Assembly: GCF_013249045.1 (NCBI RefSeq)
Contig: NZ_JABRWP010000003.1
Coordinates: 124,001 to 188,000 of the forward strand
Length of the DNA: 64,000 nucleotides
Direction: 5' to 3'
Source of the DNA: Winogradskyella eckloniae
GTDB taxonomy: Bacteria; Bacteroidota; Bacteroidia; Flavobacteriales; Flavobacteriaceae
A program made the translations under genes and the position numbers. Of the stretch, positions 7,865 to 15,787 are shown piece by piece. Positions within the stretch are counted from its first letter, which is position 1. The number at the start of each line of letters is the position of its first letter. The notes beneath the pieces are model-generated. The model worked only from the letters and a program-made list of their open reading frames with translations, was not told the DNA's origin and searched no databases.

Positions 7865-7892
7865 AAAAGTCCGACGTTATCGTCGGACTTTT
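7865..7892 (-). terminator. Terminator-like hairpin in the leader of the MFS operon
   Basis: AAAAGTCCGACG pairs perfectly with CGTCGGACTTTT (12 bp) around a TTAT loop. On the minus strand it is followed by a T-rich tail. It lies between divergent genes, 24 bases before the MFS start codon, where a normal end-of-gene terminator is not expected; a leader attenuator or the end of a small RNA would fit. Confidence 0.6.
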
Positions 7893-8022
7893 AAATATTG
7901 TTAATTAATATATGTATATAGCTACAATAGATAATGCATCCGAATGTATTCCGAAGAATTCGATGTGGTTTGCTTTGTATATCTAGTGACTTGAAACATG
8001 ATTTTTATATAAATACTGAAGT

Positions 8023-8058
8023 CAAAACTACAATAAATTTTTGTAAATCGTATTTTTG
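8023..8058. promoter_or_regulatory. Divergent TAnnTTTG -7 elements (MFS operon / DUF1684 gene)
   Basis: On the plus strand TATTTTTG at 8051-8058 lies 18 bases before the DUF1684 ATG. On the minus strand TAGTTTTG at 8030-8023 would start a transcript near 8016 that passes the hairpin at 7865-7892 and enters the MFS gene. No clear -33 box was found for either. Confidence 0.4.
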
Positions 8059-8076
8059 AATTTTAAAAATTAAAAA

Positions 8077-8679
8077 ATGAAGACTATTTTATTACTTCTT
8101 TTTGTAACAGTATCAATGAGTTGTACGCAAAGTAAGCAGGCCATTAAGGACGGTACAGCTTGGCAGAAAAAAATGAATGCAGACTTTAAAGATGCTTCAA
8201 AATCGCCTTTAAAACCAAAGGATAGAGAGGTGTTTGTAGGTTTAGATTTTTTTAATTTTGATACAGCCTATGTGGTTACAGCGTCATTAAAACGAACACC
8301 AGATACCGAATGGTTTGAGATGAAAACCACAACAGACCGACGTTCATTAGAACGCGTTTATGGTGTATTGTCATTTGAGTTAAATGGAACATCTTTTGAG
8401 CTCAATGTGTATCAAGGTAAAGAATTAATGACAGAAGAAGGCTTTGAAAATTACCTTTTTCTGCCGTTTTTAGATAATACAAATGGAAACTCTACGTATG
8501 GAGGTGGACGTTATATAGATTTAAATATTCCCGAAGGTGATACCATGACCATCGATTTTAATACCGCTTATAATCCGTATTGTGCTTACAATGAAAAATT
8601 CTCTTGTCCTATTGTACCAAGAGTAAATTATTTAGATACTGATGTAAATGCAGGTGTAAAGAAGTTTGTGAAGCAGTAG
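8077..8679 (+). CDS. DUF1684 domain lipoprotein
   Basis: A 200-residue protein with a lipoprotein signal: hydrophobic MKTILLLLFVTVSMSC with the lipobox Cys at 16. The rest matches the DUF1684 family, whose end motif is easily seen: GGGRYIDL, then DFNTAYNPYCAYNEKFSCP near residues 164-182. Two conserved-type cysteines, in PYCAYN and FSCP, may pair outside the cytoplasm. The function of the family is unknown. The gene stands alone, with a TAnnTTTG element upstream and an octamer tandem repeat beginning 10 bases after its stop. Confidence 0.85.
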   Translation: MKTILLLLFVTVSMSCTQSKQAIKDGTAWQKKMNADFKDASKSPLKPKDREVFVGLDFFNFDTAYVVTASLKRTPDTEWFEMKTTTDRRSLERVYGVLSFELNGTSFELNVYQGKELMTEEGFENYLFLPFLDNTNGNSTYGGGRYIDLNIPEGDTMTIDFNTAYNPYCAYNEKFSCPIVPRVNYLDTDVNAGVKKFVKQ

Positions 8680-8688
8680 GTTTTTTTT

Positions 8689-8735
8689 AGTTTCAAAGTT
8701 TCAAAGTTTCAAAGTTTCAAAGTTTCAAAGTTTCA
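8689..8735. repeat. Octamer tandem repeat (AGTTTCAA)n
   Basis: Almost six copies of AGTTTCAA, the last ending in AGTTTCAG, starting 10 bases after the DUF1684 stop. Degenerate TTTCAG/TTCAAAG pieces continue to about 8773. Confidence 0.85.
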
Positions 8736-8833
8736 GAATTTCAGACTTACTCCGTTTCAGAGCTTCAAAGTTCTAATTTGAAATTTTTTCATTGCGGCTT
8801 TGCGCTTTAGCGAGAAAAATTAATTTCCAACGA

Positions 8834-9199
8834 CTACTTAGCCAAATACATGCCTAAAAACACTGCTAAAAACCCAATGGCAAAACTCGCAATAGTGTAA
8901 AAAGCAAAGCTCATAAAGTCTCCAGATTTTAAAAACACATGATTTTCATAAGCAAAGGTTGAAAAAGTAGTGAAGCCACCACAAAAACCTGTGGCTAAAA
9001 GTAACGTCTGACTTTGGGATAAGGTTTCGTTTTTTGCTGCAAGCCCAAGGATAATACCAATCAGTAAACTCCCTAAAATATTGGCTGCAAACGTTCCGTA
9101 AGGAATACCAGTTTCAGAATTATTAAGCCATTTCCCTATAATATATCGTAAGGAACTTCCAAATCCACCACCAAGAAATACAAGTACTATTTGTTTCAA
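8834..9199 (-). CDS. crcB: Fluoride efflux channel CrcB/Fluc
   Basis: A 121-residue membrane protein with four hydrophobic segments, the usual size for Fluc subunits, which act as dual-topology dimers exporting fluoride. Diagnostic motifs are GGGFGSSLRY in helix 1, GTFAANILGSLLIG with the pore Asn in helix 2, and GFCGGFTTFSTF in helix 3. No fluoride riboswitch sequence is apparent upstream: the 25 bases before the ATG lead straight into a 22-unit heptamer repeat, beyond which lies the stop of the SRPBCC gene. The promoter must therefore lie in the repeat or upstream gene. Confidence 0.93.
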   Translation of the reverse strand: MKQIVLVFLGGGFGSSLRYIIGKWLNNSETGIPYGTFAANILGSLLIGIILGLAAKNETLSQSQTLLLATGFCGGFTTFSTFAYENHVFLKSGDFMSFAFYTIASFAIGFLAVFLGMYLAK

Positions 9200-9223
9200 A
9201 TTTCAGCTTTTACTTTATTGTTA

Positions 9224-9377
9224 TCAGTCATCAGTCATCAGTCATCAGTCATCAGTCATCAGTCATCAGTCATCAGTCATCAGTCATCAGTCATCAGTCA
9301 TCAGTCATCAGTCATCAGTCTTCAGTCATCAGTCTTCAGTCATCAGTTTTCAGTCATCAGTTTTCAGTCATCAGTCT
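9224..9377. repeat. Heptamer tandem repeat, 22 units of TCAGTCA and variants
   Basis: Thirteen perfect TCAGTCA units (9224-9314) are followed by nine units in which TCAGTCA alternates with TCAGTCT or TCAGTTT, to 9377. The array covers the stop codon and last codons of the SRPBCC gene and ends 25 bases from the crcB start. An apparent 68-residue ORF here (9191-9397) is repeat translation only. Confidence 0.95.
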
Positions 9378-10398
9378 TATCCTCAACTTCTACATAAATC
9401 TCAGTTACCCATTTCGCAGGATTCAATTCATGCCTAGGATCAGTAAGATACGTTTCTAACATTGCGCCACCTTCAACCATTACTAAATCATTATCAGTTA
9501 TATATTTCATAGTGGTTTCCCAGGCTTCTCTTAAGTTGCTGTAATTTCCGGTTAAAACAGTTTTTACAGCTCTAAAGGAGTCCAATTGTCCTGTTAAAAT
9601 ATCGTCTTCAGTGGTCACAATTTTAGAATTTGTTGGTATACAGCACGAAAAAATAACGGCATCATTTTCTTCATCCCATTTATGGTATAAAATAAAAGGA
9701 GGTCCAGCCATAGTCACATTATGTGTCATGGCATATGCGCCAACCTTTGGGAGCATTGACGTCATGTTTTTCTTAAAATCACTAAACTTACAAGATGTAG
9801 TGTTGTAAATGTAATAGCCACCACTATGTTGGGTTACACCTTCACTTTTTATACTATACACTTTCATTTCTTTTTGCACAACACTGTCTAGCATTTCTAA
9901 GCCACGCTCATAATGTGGTCCAATTTGTTTTTCCATGCCACCCATAAACGTTGCAAACATTTTAAACGCAAAGGGTAAATCCTTGCCTACAATAGACCAG
10001 GTTACTTCGGTAGAACCATCTTTATTGGGTTTAAATTTCCAATTAACGTCAGACTTAGGGAACTCACCAAATTGCATTTCTTGTGTTATCGAAGTGTTTG
10101 GTGTTGCTTTTATTGTTTTCATAACACCAATGCCATCTTCGTCTTCCCATGTGTACGATCCACCAACGCCTTTCGTTTGTTCGTTAAGCGTCATTATAAG
10201 TTCTGGGTTGTCTTCTTTCCAAGAATTCCAAGACTCCCAATTTTTAAAATCTATAACATTATTGTAAATCACAGCATGTGGTGCTTGTATAGTTCTGCTT
10301 CGTGTGACTTCAAAAGAATTTGGCTGCACAGCTATGAAGATTGACAATCCTATTATAAGGATAAGCAGTAAAAATAATATGTATTTTAAGGCTTTCAT
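9364..10398 (-). CDS. SRPBCC-domain membrane-anchored protein with GyrI-like effector domain
   Basis: About 344 residues. An N-terminal membrane anchor (MKALKYILFLLLILIIGL) is followed by an SRPBCC/polyketide-cyclase-like ligand domain (about 30-170, from FEVTRSRTIQAPHAVIYNNV). A C-terminal domain (about 180-340) resembles the GyrI/AraC effector-binding fold, with its GGYYIYNTTSC strand and the TGNYSNLREAWETTMKYI helix. The ligand is unknown. I start at the ATG at 10398: the upstream ATG at 10425 lies inside a minus-strand TATCTTTG element. The last residues (Lys-Thr-Asp-Asp and the TGA) are encoded by the heptamer repeat. Confidence 0.75.
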   Translation of the reverse strand: MKALKYILFLLLILIIGLSIFIAVQPNSFEVTRSRTIQAPHAVIYNNVIDFKNWESWNSWKEDNPELIMTLNEQTKGVGGSYTWEDEDGIGVMKTIKATPNTSITQEMQFGEFPKSDVNWKFKPNKDGSTEVTWSIVGKDLPFAFKMFATFMGGMEKQIGPHYERGLEMLDSVVQKEMKVYSIKSEGVTQHSGGYYIYNTTSCKFSDFKKNMTSMLPKVGAYAMTHNVTMAGPPFILYHKWDEENDAVIFSCCIPTNSKIVTTEDDILTGQLDSFRAVKTVLTGNYSNLREAWETTMKYITDNDLVMVEGGAMLETYLTDPRHELNPAKWVTEIYVEVEDKTDD

Positions 10399-10422
10399 GT
10401 TTAAGAAGATTTTTGCGTTTCT

Positions 10423-10466
10423 CAAAGATAGTCATTTTATGATATGTGATATAAACCTTATCTTTG
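10423..10466. promoter_or_regulatory. Divergent TATCTTTG -7 elements
   Basis: TATCTTTG occurs on the minus strand at 10430-10423 and on the plus strand at 10459-10466, 28 bases apart and facing away from each other. They place the transcription starts downstream of the first in-frame start codons of both flanking genes and so decide the starts at 10398 and 10488. Confidence 0.65.
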
Positions 10467-10487
10467 GTTTCAACTAAAAAATATAAC

Positions 10488-12524
10488 ATGAATTTAAAAA
10501 CATTATTTAAAATAGGCGTTTTTGCCTTGTTTATTGTAGGTTGTAAGGATCAAGTTCAAACTGAAATTGCTGAAGCAGAAGCAACTGTGGAACAAGAATT
10601 CAGTTTTAATGTTGAAGAATTTGCAGACATTAAGGTGTTGCGTTATCAAATTCCAGGTTGGGATAATTTAACCCTAAAAGAGCAAAAGTTAGTGTATTAT
10701 TTAACGGAAGCTGGTTTGGCTGGTAGAGACATCATGTGGGATCAAAACTACAGACATAATCTTACCATCAGAAAAGCTTTAGAAACGGTTTATACAGAAT
10801 ATAAAGGCGATAAGTCCACGTCAGACTGGACCAATTTTGAAACCTACCTAAAACGCGTTTGGTTTAGTAACGGTATCCATCATCATTACTCTAATGCTAA
10901 ACTAGTGCCAGAATTTTCAAAAGACTATTTAAATAAGTTGTTGTCTGCAACGAGTGCAACGTTAGAAGGCGAAGCGTTTGAGGTGTTATTTAATGATAAA
11001 GATGCTAAAAAAGTCAATCAGGCTAAAGGTGTCGATAATGTATTAGAATCTGCTGTTAATTTTTATGGGCCAAACGTTACCAATAAGGATGTTGAAGATT
11101 TCTACAAGTCTAAAAAATCGCCAGATCCAAAGAAGCCCTTATCGTATGGTTTAAACTCGCAATTAGTAAAAGCGGATGGGATTTTAAAAGAGCGTGTTTA
11201 TAAATCTGGTGGACTCTACGGTTCTGCAATCGATAAGATTGTAATGTGGTTAGAAAAAGCAAAAGGTGTTGCAGAAAACGAAGCACAAGGCAATGCTTTA
11301 GGATTATTAATTGACTATTATAAAACAGGAGATTTACAAACTTGGGATGATTATAATGTCGCATGGACAGCAGCAACAGAAGGCAATGTAGATTATATTA
11401 ATAGTTTTATTGAAGTGTACAATGATCCTTTAGGTTACAGAGGTTCTTATGAAACTATTGTGCAAATCAACGATTTTGATATGTCTAAAAAAATGGCTGT
11501 TTTATCTGATAATGCACAGTGGTTTGAAGACAATTCGCCTTTAATGGCAGAACACAAAAAGAAAGATGTTGTTGGTGTAACCTACAAAGTAGTTAACGTA
11601 GCAGGTGAAGCTGGTGATGCATCGCCAAGTACGCCAATTGGTGTTAATTTACCAAATGCAAACTGGATTAGAGCTGCCGTTGGAAGTAAATCAGTATCCT
11701 TAGGAAACATTATTCATGCCTATAACAATGCTGGTGGTTCTGGTCGATTAAAAGAGTTTGTACATGACGATGAAGAACTTCAACTTGAAGAAGCATATGG
11801 ACAATTAGCAGATAAATTACACACAGCTTTGCATGAAGTTATTGGTCATGCCTCAGGACAATTAAATCCTGGTGTTGGTGAGACCAAAGAAACACTTAAA
11901 AATTATGCATCTACTTTAGAAGAAGGTCGTGCTGATTTAGTTGGTTTGTATTATTTGTACGATTCTAAATTACAAGATTTAGGATTGGTGGAAGACTGGA
12001 AAAAAGTAGGAAAAGCGGCTTACGATGGTTACATCAGAAACGGTTTAATGACCCAATTAATTCGTTTAAATCTTGGTGATGATGTAGAGGAAGCACATAT
12101 GAGAAACAGACAATGGGTTTCTGCTTGGGTATTTGAAAAAGGAAAAGCAGATAACGTCATTGAAAAAGTGACTAGAGATGGTAAAACTTATTTTAATATC
12201 AACGATTACGAAAAATTACACACCTTATTTGGGCAATTACTTAAAGAAACACAGCGTATTAAGTCGGAAGGCGATTTTGCAGCCGTTGAAGCTTTAGTAG
12301 AAGGGTATGGTGTAAAAGTAGATCAAGCCATTCATGCTGAGGTGTTAAAGCGAAATGAACAATTTCCTTCGCCGCCTTACAGTGGTTTTGTAAATCCGGT
12401 GTTAGTGCCAGAAACGAATGAAGCTGGTGAAATTACAAGTATTAAAGTTACACAGCCAAATGCTTTTGCAGAGCAAATGCTAAACTATAGCAAACACTAT
12501 AGCCATTTGCCTGCTATAAATTAA
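10488..12524 (+). CDS. Dipeptidyl-peptidase III family (M49) lipoprotein
   Basis: About 678 residues. The signal MNLKTLFKIGVFALFIVGC has a lipobox Cys at 19, so the mature enzyme should be anchored in the cell envelope. The zinc motif of family M49 is present as HEVIGH (residues 449-454), with the third-ligand motif EEGRAD at 478-483 corresponding to EECRAE. Family members remove N-terminal dipeptides from short peptides. The standard M49 length is similar. The GTG/ATG-type start at 10464 falls inside a TATCTTTG promoter element, so the ATG at 10488 is chosen. A terminator follows. Confidence 0.88.
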   Translation: MNLKTLFKIGVFALFIVGCKDQVQTEIAEAEATVEQEFSFNVEEFADIKVLRYQIPGWDNLTLKEQKLVYYLTEAGLAGRDIMWDQNYRHNLTIRKALETVYTEYKGDKSTSDWTNFETYLKRVWFSNGIHHHYSNAKLVPEFSKDYLNKLLSATSATLEGEAFEVLFNDKDAKKVNQAKGVDNVLESAVNFYGPNVTNKDVEDFYKSKKSPDPKKPLSYGLNSQLVKADGILKERVYKSGGLYGSAIDKIVMWLEKAKGVAENEAQGNALGLLIDYYKTGDLQTWDDYNVAWTAATEGNVDYINSFIEVYNDPLGYRGSYETIVQINDFDMSKKMAVLSDNAQWFEDNSPLMAEHKKKDVVGVTYKVVNVAGEAGDASPSTPIGVNLPNANWIRAAVGSKSVSLGNIIHAYNNAGGSGRLKEFVHDDEELQLEEAYGQLADKLHTALHEVIGHASGQLNPGVGETKETLKNYASTLEEGRADLVGLYYLYDSKLQDLGLVEDWKKVGKAAYDGYIRNGLMTQLIRLNLGDDVEEAHMRNRQWVSAWVFEKGKADNVIEKVTRDGKTYFNINDYEKLHTLFGQLLKETQRIKSEGDFAAVEALVEGYGVKVDQAIHAEVLKRNEQFPSPPYSGFVNPVLVPETNEAGEITSIKVTQPNAFAEQMLNYSKHYSHLPAIN

Positions 12525-12546
12525 GGTAAACGAATTATAGTTGTAG

Positions 12547-12578
12547 AAAAGCACTTGCACTATTGTAAGTGCTTTTTT
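12547..12578 (+). terminator. Intrinsic terminator after the M49 peptidase gene
   Basis: AAAAGCACTTGCA pairs with TGTAAGTGCTTTT (one G-T pair) around a CTAT loop, followed by T residues. Confidence 0.8.
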
Positions 12579-12692
12579 ATGATATCGATTATAATTTTGA
12601 AAGCTGAATGCGTTACACATCATTTCAAAAAAAGGAATAATTTAGTAGCAACGAAAGATTAATATGTATAAATAGAATAGCGTTAACCTAAA

Positions 12693-13850
12693 ATGGTAGA
12701 AAACTTAAAATACTATAGCCATCTTAAAAAACATGCAGGCACACTTGTAGCGTTGCTAGATAATGCATCTGCATTTACAGAGGTGCCAGATACTTGGCAT
12801 GTGGTTGTAGTTGATATATTAAATTCTACACAAGCCGTAGATCAAGGTAAACACCATAAGGTTAATTTAACAGCAACAGGCGCTATTATTTCGGTTTTAA
12901 ATTTTAATAGAAAAGCAAAACAAGGCGTTGAGATTCCCTATTTTTTTGGAGGCGATGGCGCCACATTTATAATTCCGACCTTATATTTAGAAGATATTAT
13001 TCAAATCTTAGATAATTACAGTCTTCATATTAAAAATCATACAAATTTGGTGCTAAGAGTAGGTCATATTTCGGTAAGTTACCTAAGAGATCAAGACTAT
13101 GGTTTAAAAATTGCAAAGCATCAATTAACCAACCAATTAACCATACCTATTGTTTTAGGCAACGGTTTAAAAAAGGCTGAAGAGATTATTAAAACCCATT
13201 TTGAAGAGAAGCGCACTAATTTCGAAAAAACGCTGCTGAATTTAGAAGGCATGGAATGTCGTTGGAAACAAATAAAGCCAGATCAATCCGAAAAAAAAGT
13301 AGTGTGTTTGTTGCTAGATGCGCTTCAGGAAAAAGATCAAAGATTAGTGTACAGAGACGTTATAAATACAATGGATGCTGTGTTTGGCGATTTTAACGAA
13401 CGTCAAATTATTAAAACAGATAATTTAAAATTAAATTATAGTATTCGCACTATTTGGGAAGAAATGAAGATTCGGCTGCACCGACAAAGTTTAGCTTTTT
13501 TGTTAAAAAAATGGTTTTCAACTTTAATCGGTAAATTTTATCTCAACCTTTCAACTGAAGGCAAACACTATGTACAGCAAATAGGGCAATTATCGCATAC
13601 CTTTATGCTAGATGGTATGATTAATACTGTTTTTACGGCAGAACAATCTCAAATAGATGATTTTACAGCCTATTTAAATCAACTCGAAAAAGACAAGAAA
13701 CTCATATATGGTATCCACGTGACGCATGCCTCAATTATGTCGTGTTATGTGTTAGACCGAAAAACCAAACACTCCCACTTTGTAGACGGAACAGAAGGTG
13801 GTTACACTTCTGCAGCAAAAATGTTTAAGCAAAAGTTGAAGAACCAATAG
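12693..13850 (+). CDS. DUF3095 protein, nucleotide-cyclase-like
   Basis: A 385-residue cytoplasmic protein matching DUF3095. The family resembles class III nucleotidyl cyclases: WHVVVVDILNSTQAVDQGKH (residues ~35-54) holds the Asp-Ile-x-x-Ser-Thr metal motif, and YFFGGDGATFIIP (~88-100) corresponds to the GDG turn. A second signature, THASIMSCYV, and HFVDGTEGGYTSAA lie at the C-terminus. Catalytic activity is not proven for the family as far as I know. The gene is monocistronic, between a terminator and a palindromic repeat. It may make or sense a cyclic nucleotide; no receptor gene is adjacent. Confidence 0.75.
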   Translation: MVENLKYYSHLKKHAGTLVALLDNASAFTEVPDTWHVVVVDILNSTQAVDQGKHHKVNLTATGAIISVLNFNRKAKQGVEIPYFFGGDGATFIIPTLYLEDIIQILDNYSLHIKNHTNLVLRVGHISVSYLRDQDYGLKIAKHQLTNQLTIPIVLGNGLKKAEEIIKTHFEEKRTNFEKTLLNLEGMECRWKQIKPDQSEKKVVCLLLDALQEKDQRLVYRDVINTMDAVFGDFNERQIIKTDNLKLNYSIRTIWEEMKIRLHRQSLAFLLKKWFSTLIGKFYLNLSTEGKHYVQQIGQLSHTFMLDGMINTVFTAEQSQIDDFTAYLNQLEKDKKLIYGIHVTHASIMSCYVLDRKTKHSHFVDGTEGGYTSAAKMFKQKLKNQ

Positions 13851-13871
13851 TTGCAGAGTTTTTATCAAATC

Positions 13872-13990
13872 CGTCAGTTTGAGTGAATTTTACGATTGCA
13901 ATGCGTAAAATTAGTATCGAGAACAAGGATTCGTACTCAAAATAAGTTCTCGATACAATTTCTCGTGCCTTAAAATCACTCGAACAGACG
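13872..13990. repeat. Dispersed nested-palindrome repeat, copy 1
   Basis: A 119-bp element with an inner inverted repeat (GTATCGAGAAC / GTTCTCGATAC) and outer arms (CGTCAGTTTGAGTGA / TCACTCGAACAGACG). It is the same family and orientation as the tandem copies at 25309-25810. Confidence 0.8.
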
Positions 13991-13998
13991 TTTTATCA

Positions 13999-14006
13999 TA
14001 TTTTTG
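13999..14006 (+). promoter_or_regulatory. TAnnTTTG -7 element for the phospholipase D gene
   Basis: TATTTTTG ends 28 bases before the ATG at 14035; no clear -33 box, since the region upstream is the palindromic repeat. Confidence 0.45.
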
Positions 14007-14034
14007 TTTTCATAGACTAAAATAATAAACAACA

Positions 14035-15600
14035 ATGCAAACCCAACCAAAACAGTCACATTACCATTTCCTAAAGCAAAACATCATGTTTTTATGGCTA
14101 GCATGCGTTGTAATCATATCCTGTAAAAACGAACCAGAACGTCAAGCAAAAACCGATTTTTGCGCCAGTATTCACAGAGACGAAAGCACCTCATTATCTA
14201 AAGAACTCGCATCACTCAACACCAAAATGGAATCCCAAACAGGTGTTTATGTGTTAGAAGATGGCAGCGGTTCTATGGTCGCTAGAGCGTGGTTGAGCGA
14301 GTATGCCGAAAAAACCATAGACATTCAATATTTTATATTTTCATTAGATAACGTAGGTCTCATCGCTTGCGATTACCTTATTAGAGCTGCAGATCGTGGT
14401 GTAAAAGTGCGCATCCTTGTCGATGATATTATGGTAGATGCTGATATTGAAGACATTTTAAGCTTTGCGTCGCACGAAAATATTACCGTAAAAATCTATA
14501 ATCCTGGTGTGAACTTAGGTAAAAACCTATTCGGGAAAATAAAGACCTTCACAACCGATTTTAGGTCGGCCAACCAACGTATGCACAACAAAACCTTTAT
14601 TGTAGATGGCAAAGTGGCTATTACAGGAGGACGTAATATTGCTGACGAATATTTTGACTACGACCACGAGTACAATTTTAGAGACAGAGACATTCTCTTA
14701 TTAGGTAAAGTATCGCAAACTATGAATACCTCTTTCGAGGAATTCTGGACCAGCGATTTAAGTCAAGACGTTACCGCAGTCGTAGACCATGTACCAACCA
14801 ATACAACCGAAGCCAACAGATTTGATGCTTTGCATGAGTATGCCTGTAACCCAGAAAATTTCTGGCCACAAGTAAGAACACGTATTGCTAACCTGCCAGA
14901 AACGTTTAGAAACATTAACGACTCCGGAAAATTAGTATGGTTAGACGATGTGCAATTTATCTCAGATATTCCCGGAAAAAACGATGGCACCAACGGATTA
15001 GGAGGAGGCGGACGCTCTACCACAGCCTTAATAGAGTTGGTAAAAAACGCAAAATCTACGATAGACATACAATCACCTTATTTAATCACAGGCAGTTTAT
15101 CGCAACGCTTATTTAGAGAAGCCACAGAACGAGGCGTAAAAGTGAGAATTTTAACCAACAGTTTAGCCTCAACCGATAATTTAGAAGCCTTTAGTAGTTA
15201 CCAAAGCACCAGAGCAACCTTATTAAAAACAGGTGTACGTATTTTTGAATTTAAACCAGATGCCGAAGAACGTCTAAGTATAATGACAGGCGAACTGCAA
15301 GAAACCCTAGAGCACAAACCCATTTTTGGCTTGCACGCCAAATCTATGGTTATAGATCAAAAAATCACTGTGGTTGGTACCTTTAATTTAGACCCAAGAA
15401 GCGCCAATTTAAATACCGAATGTGTAGTCATTGTCAACTCGCCACAAATTTCAGAAGGCGTTTTAAAAGGTATGGACATAGAGTTTCAACCAGAAAACTC
15501 TTGGGAAACCACTTTAGAGTACAATCCAGATGCTGAGGTAGATCACTACAAACGTCTTAAAACTTGGACACGCAAAATTCTACCAAAGTCTATTTTGTAA
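14035..15600 (+). CDS. Phospholipase D / cardiolipin synthase-like lipoprotein
   Basis: A 521-residue protein with two HKD motifs: His184-x-Lys186-x4-Asp191 in RMHNKTFIVDGK, and His434-x-Lys436-x4-Asp441 in GLHAKSMVIDQK, each followed by the expected GGRNIADEY or GTFNLDPRS segment. The N-terminus has a hydrophobic stretch ending IISC, a lipobox-like site about 35 residues in, suggesting an envelope lipoprotein. Two-HKD proteins are phospholipases D or cardiolipin synthases acting on phosphatidyl groups. Lack of the usual two transmembrane helices of bacterial Cls favours a secreted PLD-type role. Confidence 0.85.
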   Translation: MQTQPKQSHYHFLKQNIMFLWLACVVIISCKNEPERQAKTDFCASIHRDESTSLSKELASLNTKMESQTGVYVLEDGSGSMVARAWLSEYAEKTIDIQYFIFSLDNVGLIACDYLIRAADRGVKVRILVDDIMVDADIEDILSFASHENITVKIYNPGVNLGKNLFGKIKTFTTDFRSANQRMHNKTFIVDGKVAITGGRNIADEYFDYDHEYNFRDRDILLLGKVSQTMNTSFEEFWTSDLSQDVTAVVDHVPTNTTEANRFDALHEYACNPENFWPQVRTRIANLPETFRNINDSGKLVWLDDVQFISDIPGKNDGTNGLGGGGRSTTALIELVKNAKSTIDIQSPYLITGSLSQRLFREATERGVKVRILTNSLASTDNLEAFSSYQSTRATLLKTGVRIFEFKPDAEERLSIMTGELQETLEHKPIFGLHAKSMVIDQKITVVGTFNLDPRSANLNTECVVIVNSPQISEGVLKGMDIEFQPENSWETTLEYNPDAEVDHYKRLKTWTRKILPKSIL

Positions 15601-15696
15601 TGCGTTTTGCGTGTTCTTTTTTATTTGAAAATACGTAGTTCTACGCATATAAAAGTTGAAAGTATTTGGTAATTTTACCTACAAACAAAAACAACT

Positions 15697-15750
15697 AAAA
15701 ACTTTTGATAACCTAATAGTTTTATCAGGATATCTGCGATAAAAGTTTTT
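15697..15750 (+). promoter_or_regulatory. Nested inverted repeats upstream of the DUF262/HEPN cassette
   Basis: AAAAACTTTT (15697-15706) pairs with AAAAGTTTTT (15741-15750). Inside it TTTTATC and GATAAAA form a second inverted repeat. The structure lies 38 bases before the cassette start and could be an operator or an RNA hairpin controlling a toxic product. Confidence 0.4.
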
Positions 15751-15787
15751 ATATGAGGAGTTGGCAGCAAGTTGAAAAAACAAACAT

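Noticed and set aside
9200..9363. Fluoride riboswitch before crcB
   Set aside because: The leader is almost entirely heptamer repeat; conserved riboswitch segments are not found.
9224..9377. CRISPR array
   Set aside because: Contiguous 7-base units without spacers and no cas genes: a simple tandem repeat.
9191..9397. 68-residue ORF with a repeating SVISHQS pattern
   Set aside because: It is only the translation of the TCAGTCA heptamer array; no independent coding signal.
9935..10344. Two plus-strand ORFs (110 and 90 residues) inside the SRPBCC gene
   Set aside because: Antisense shadows of the SRPBCC domain; no promoter and no recognisable domain.
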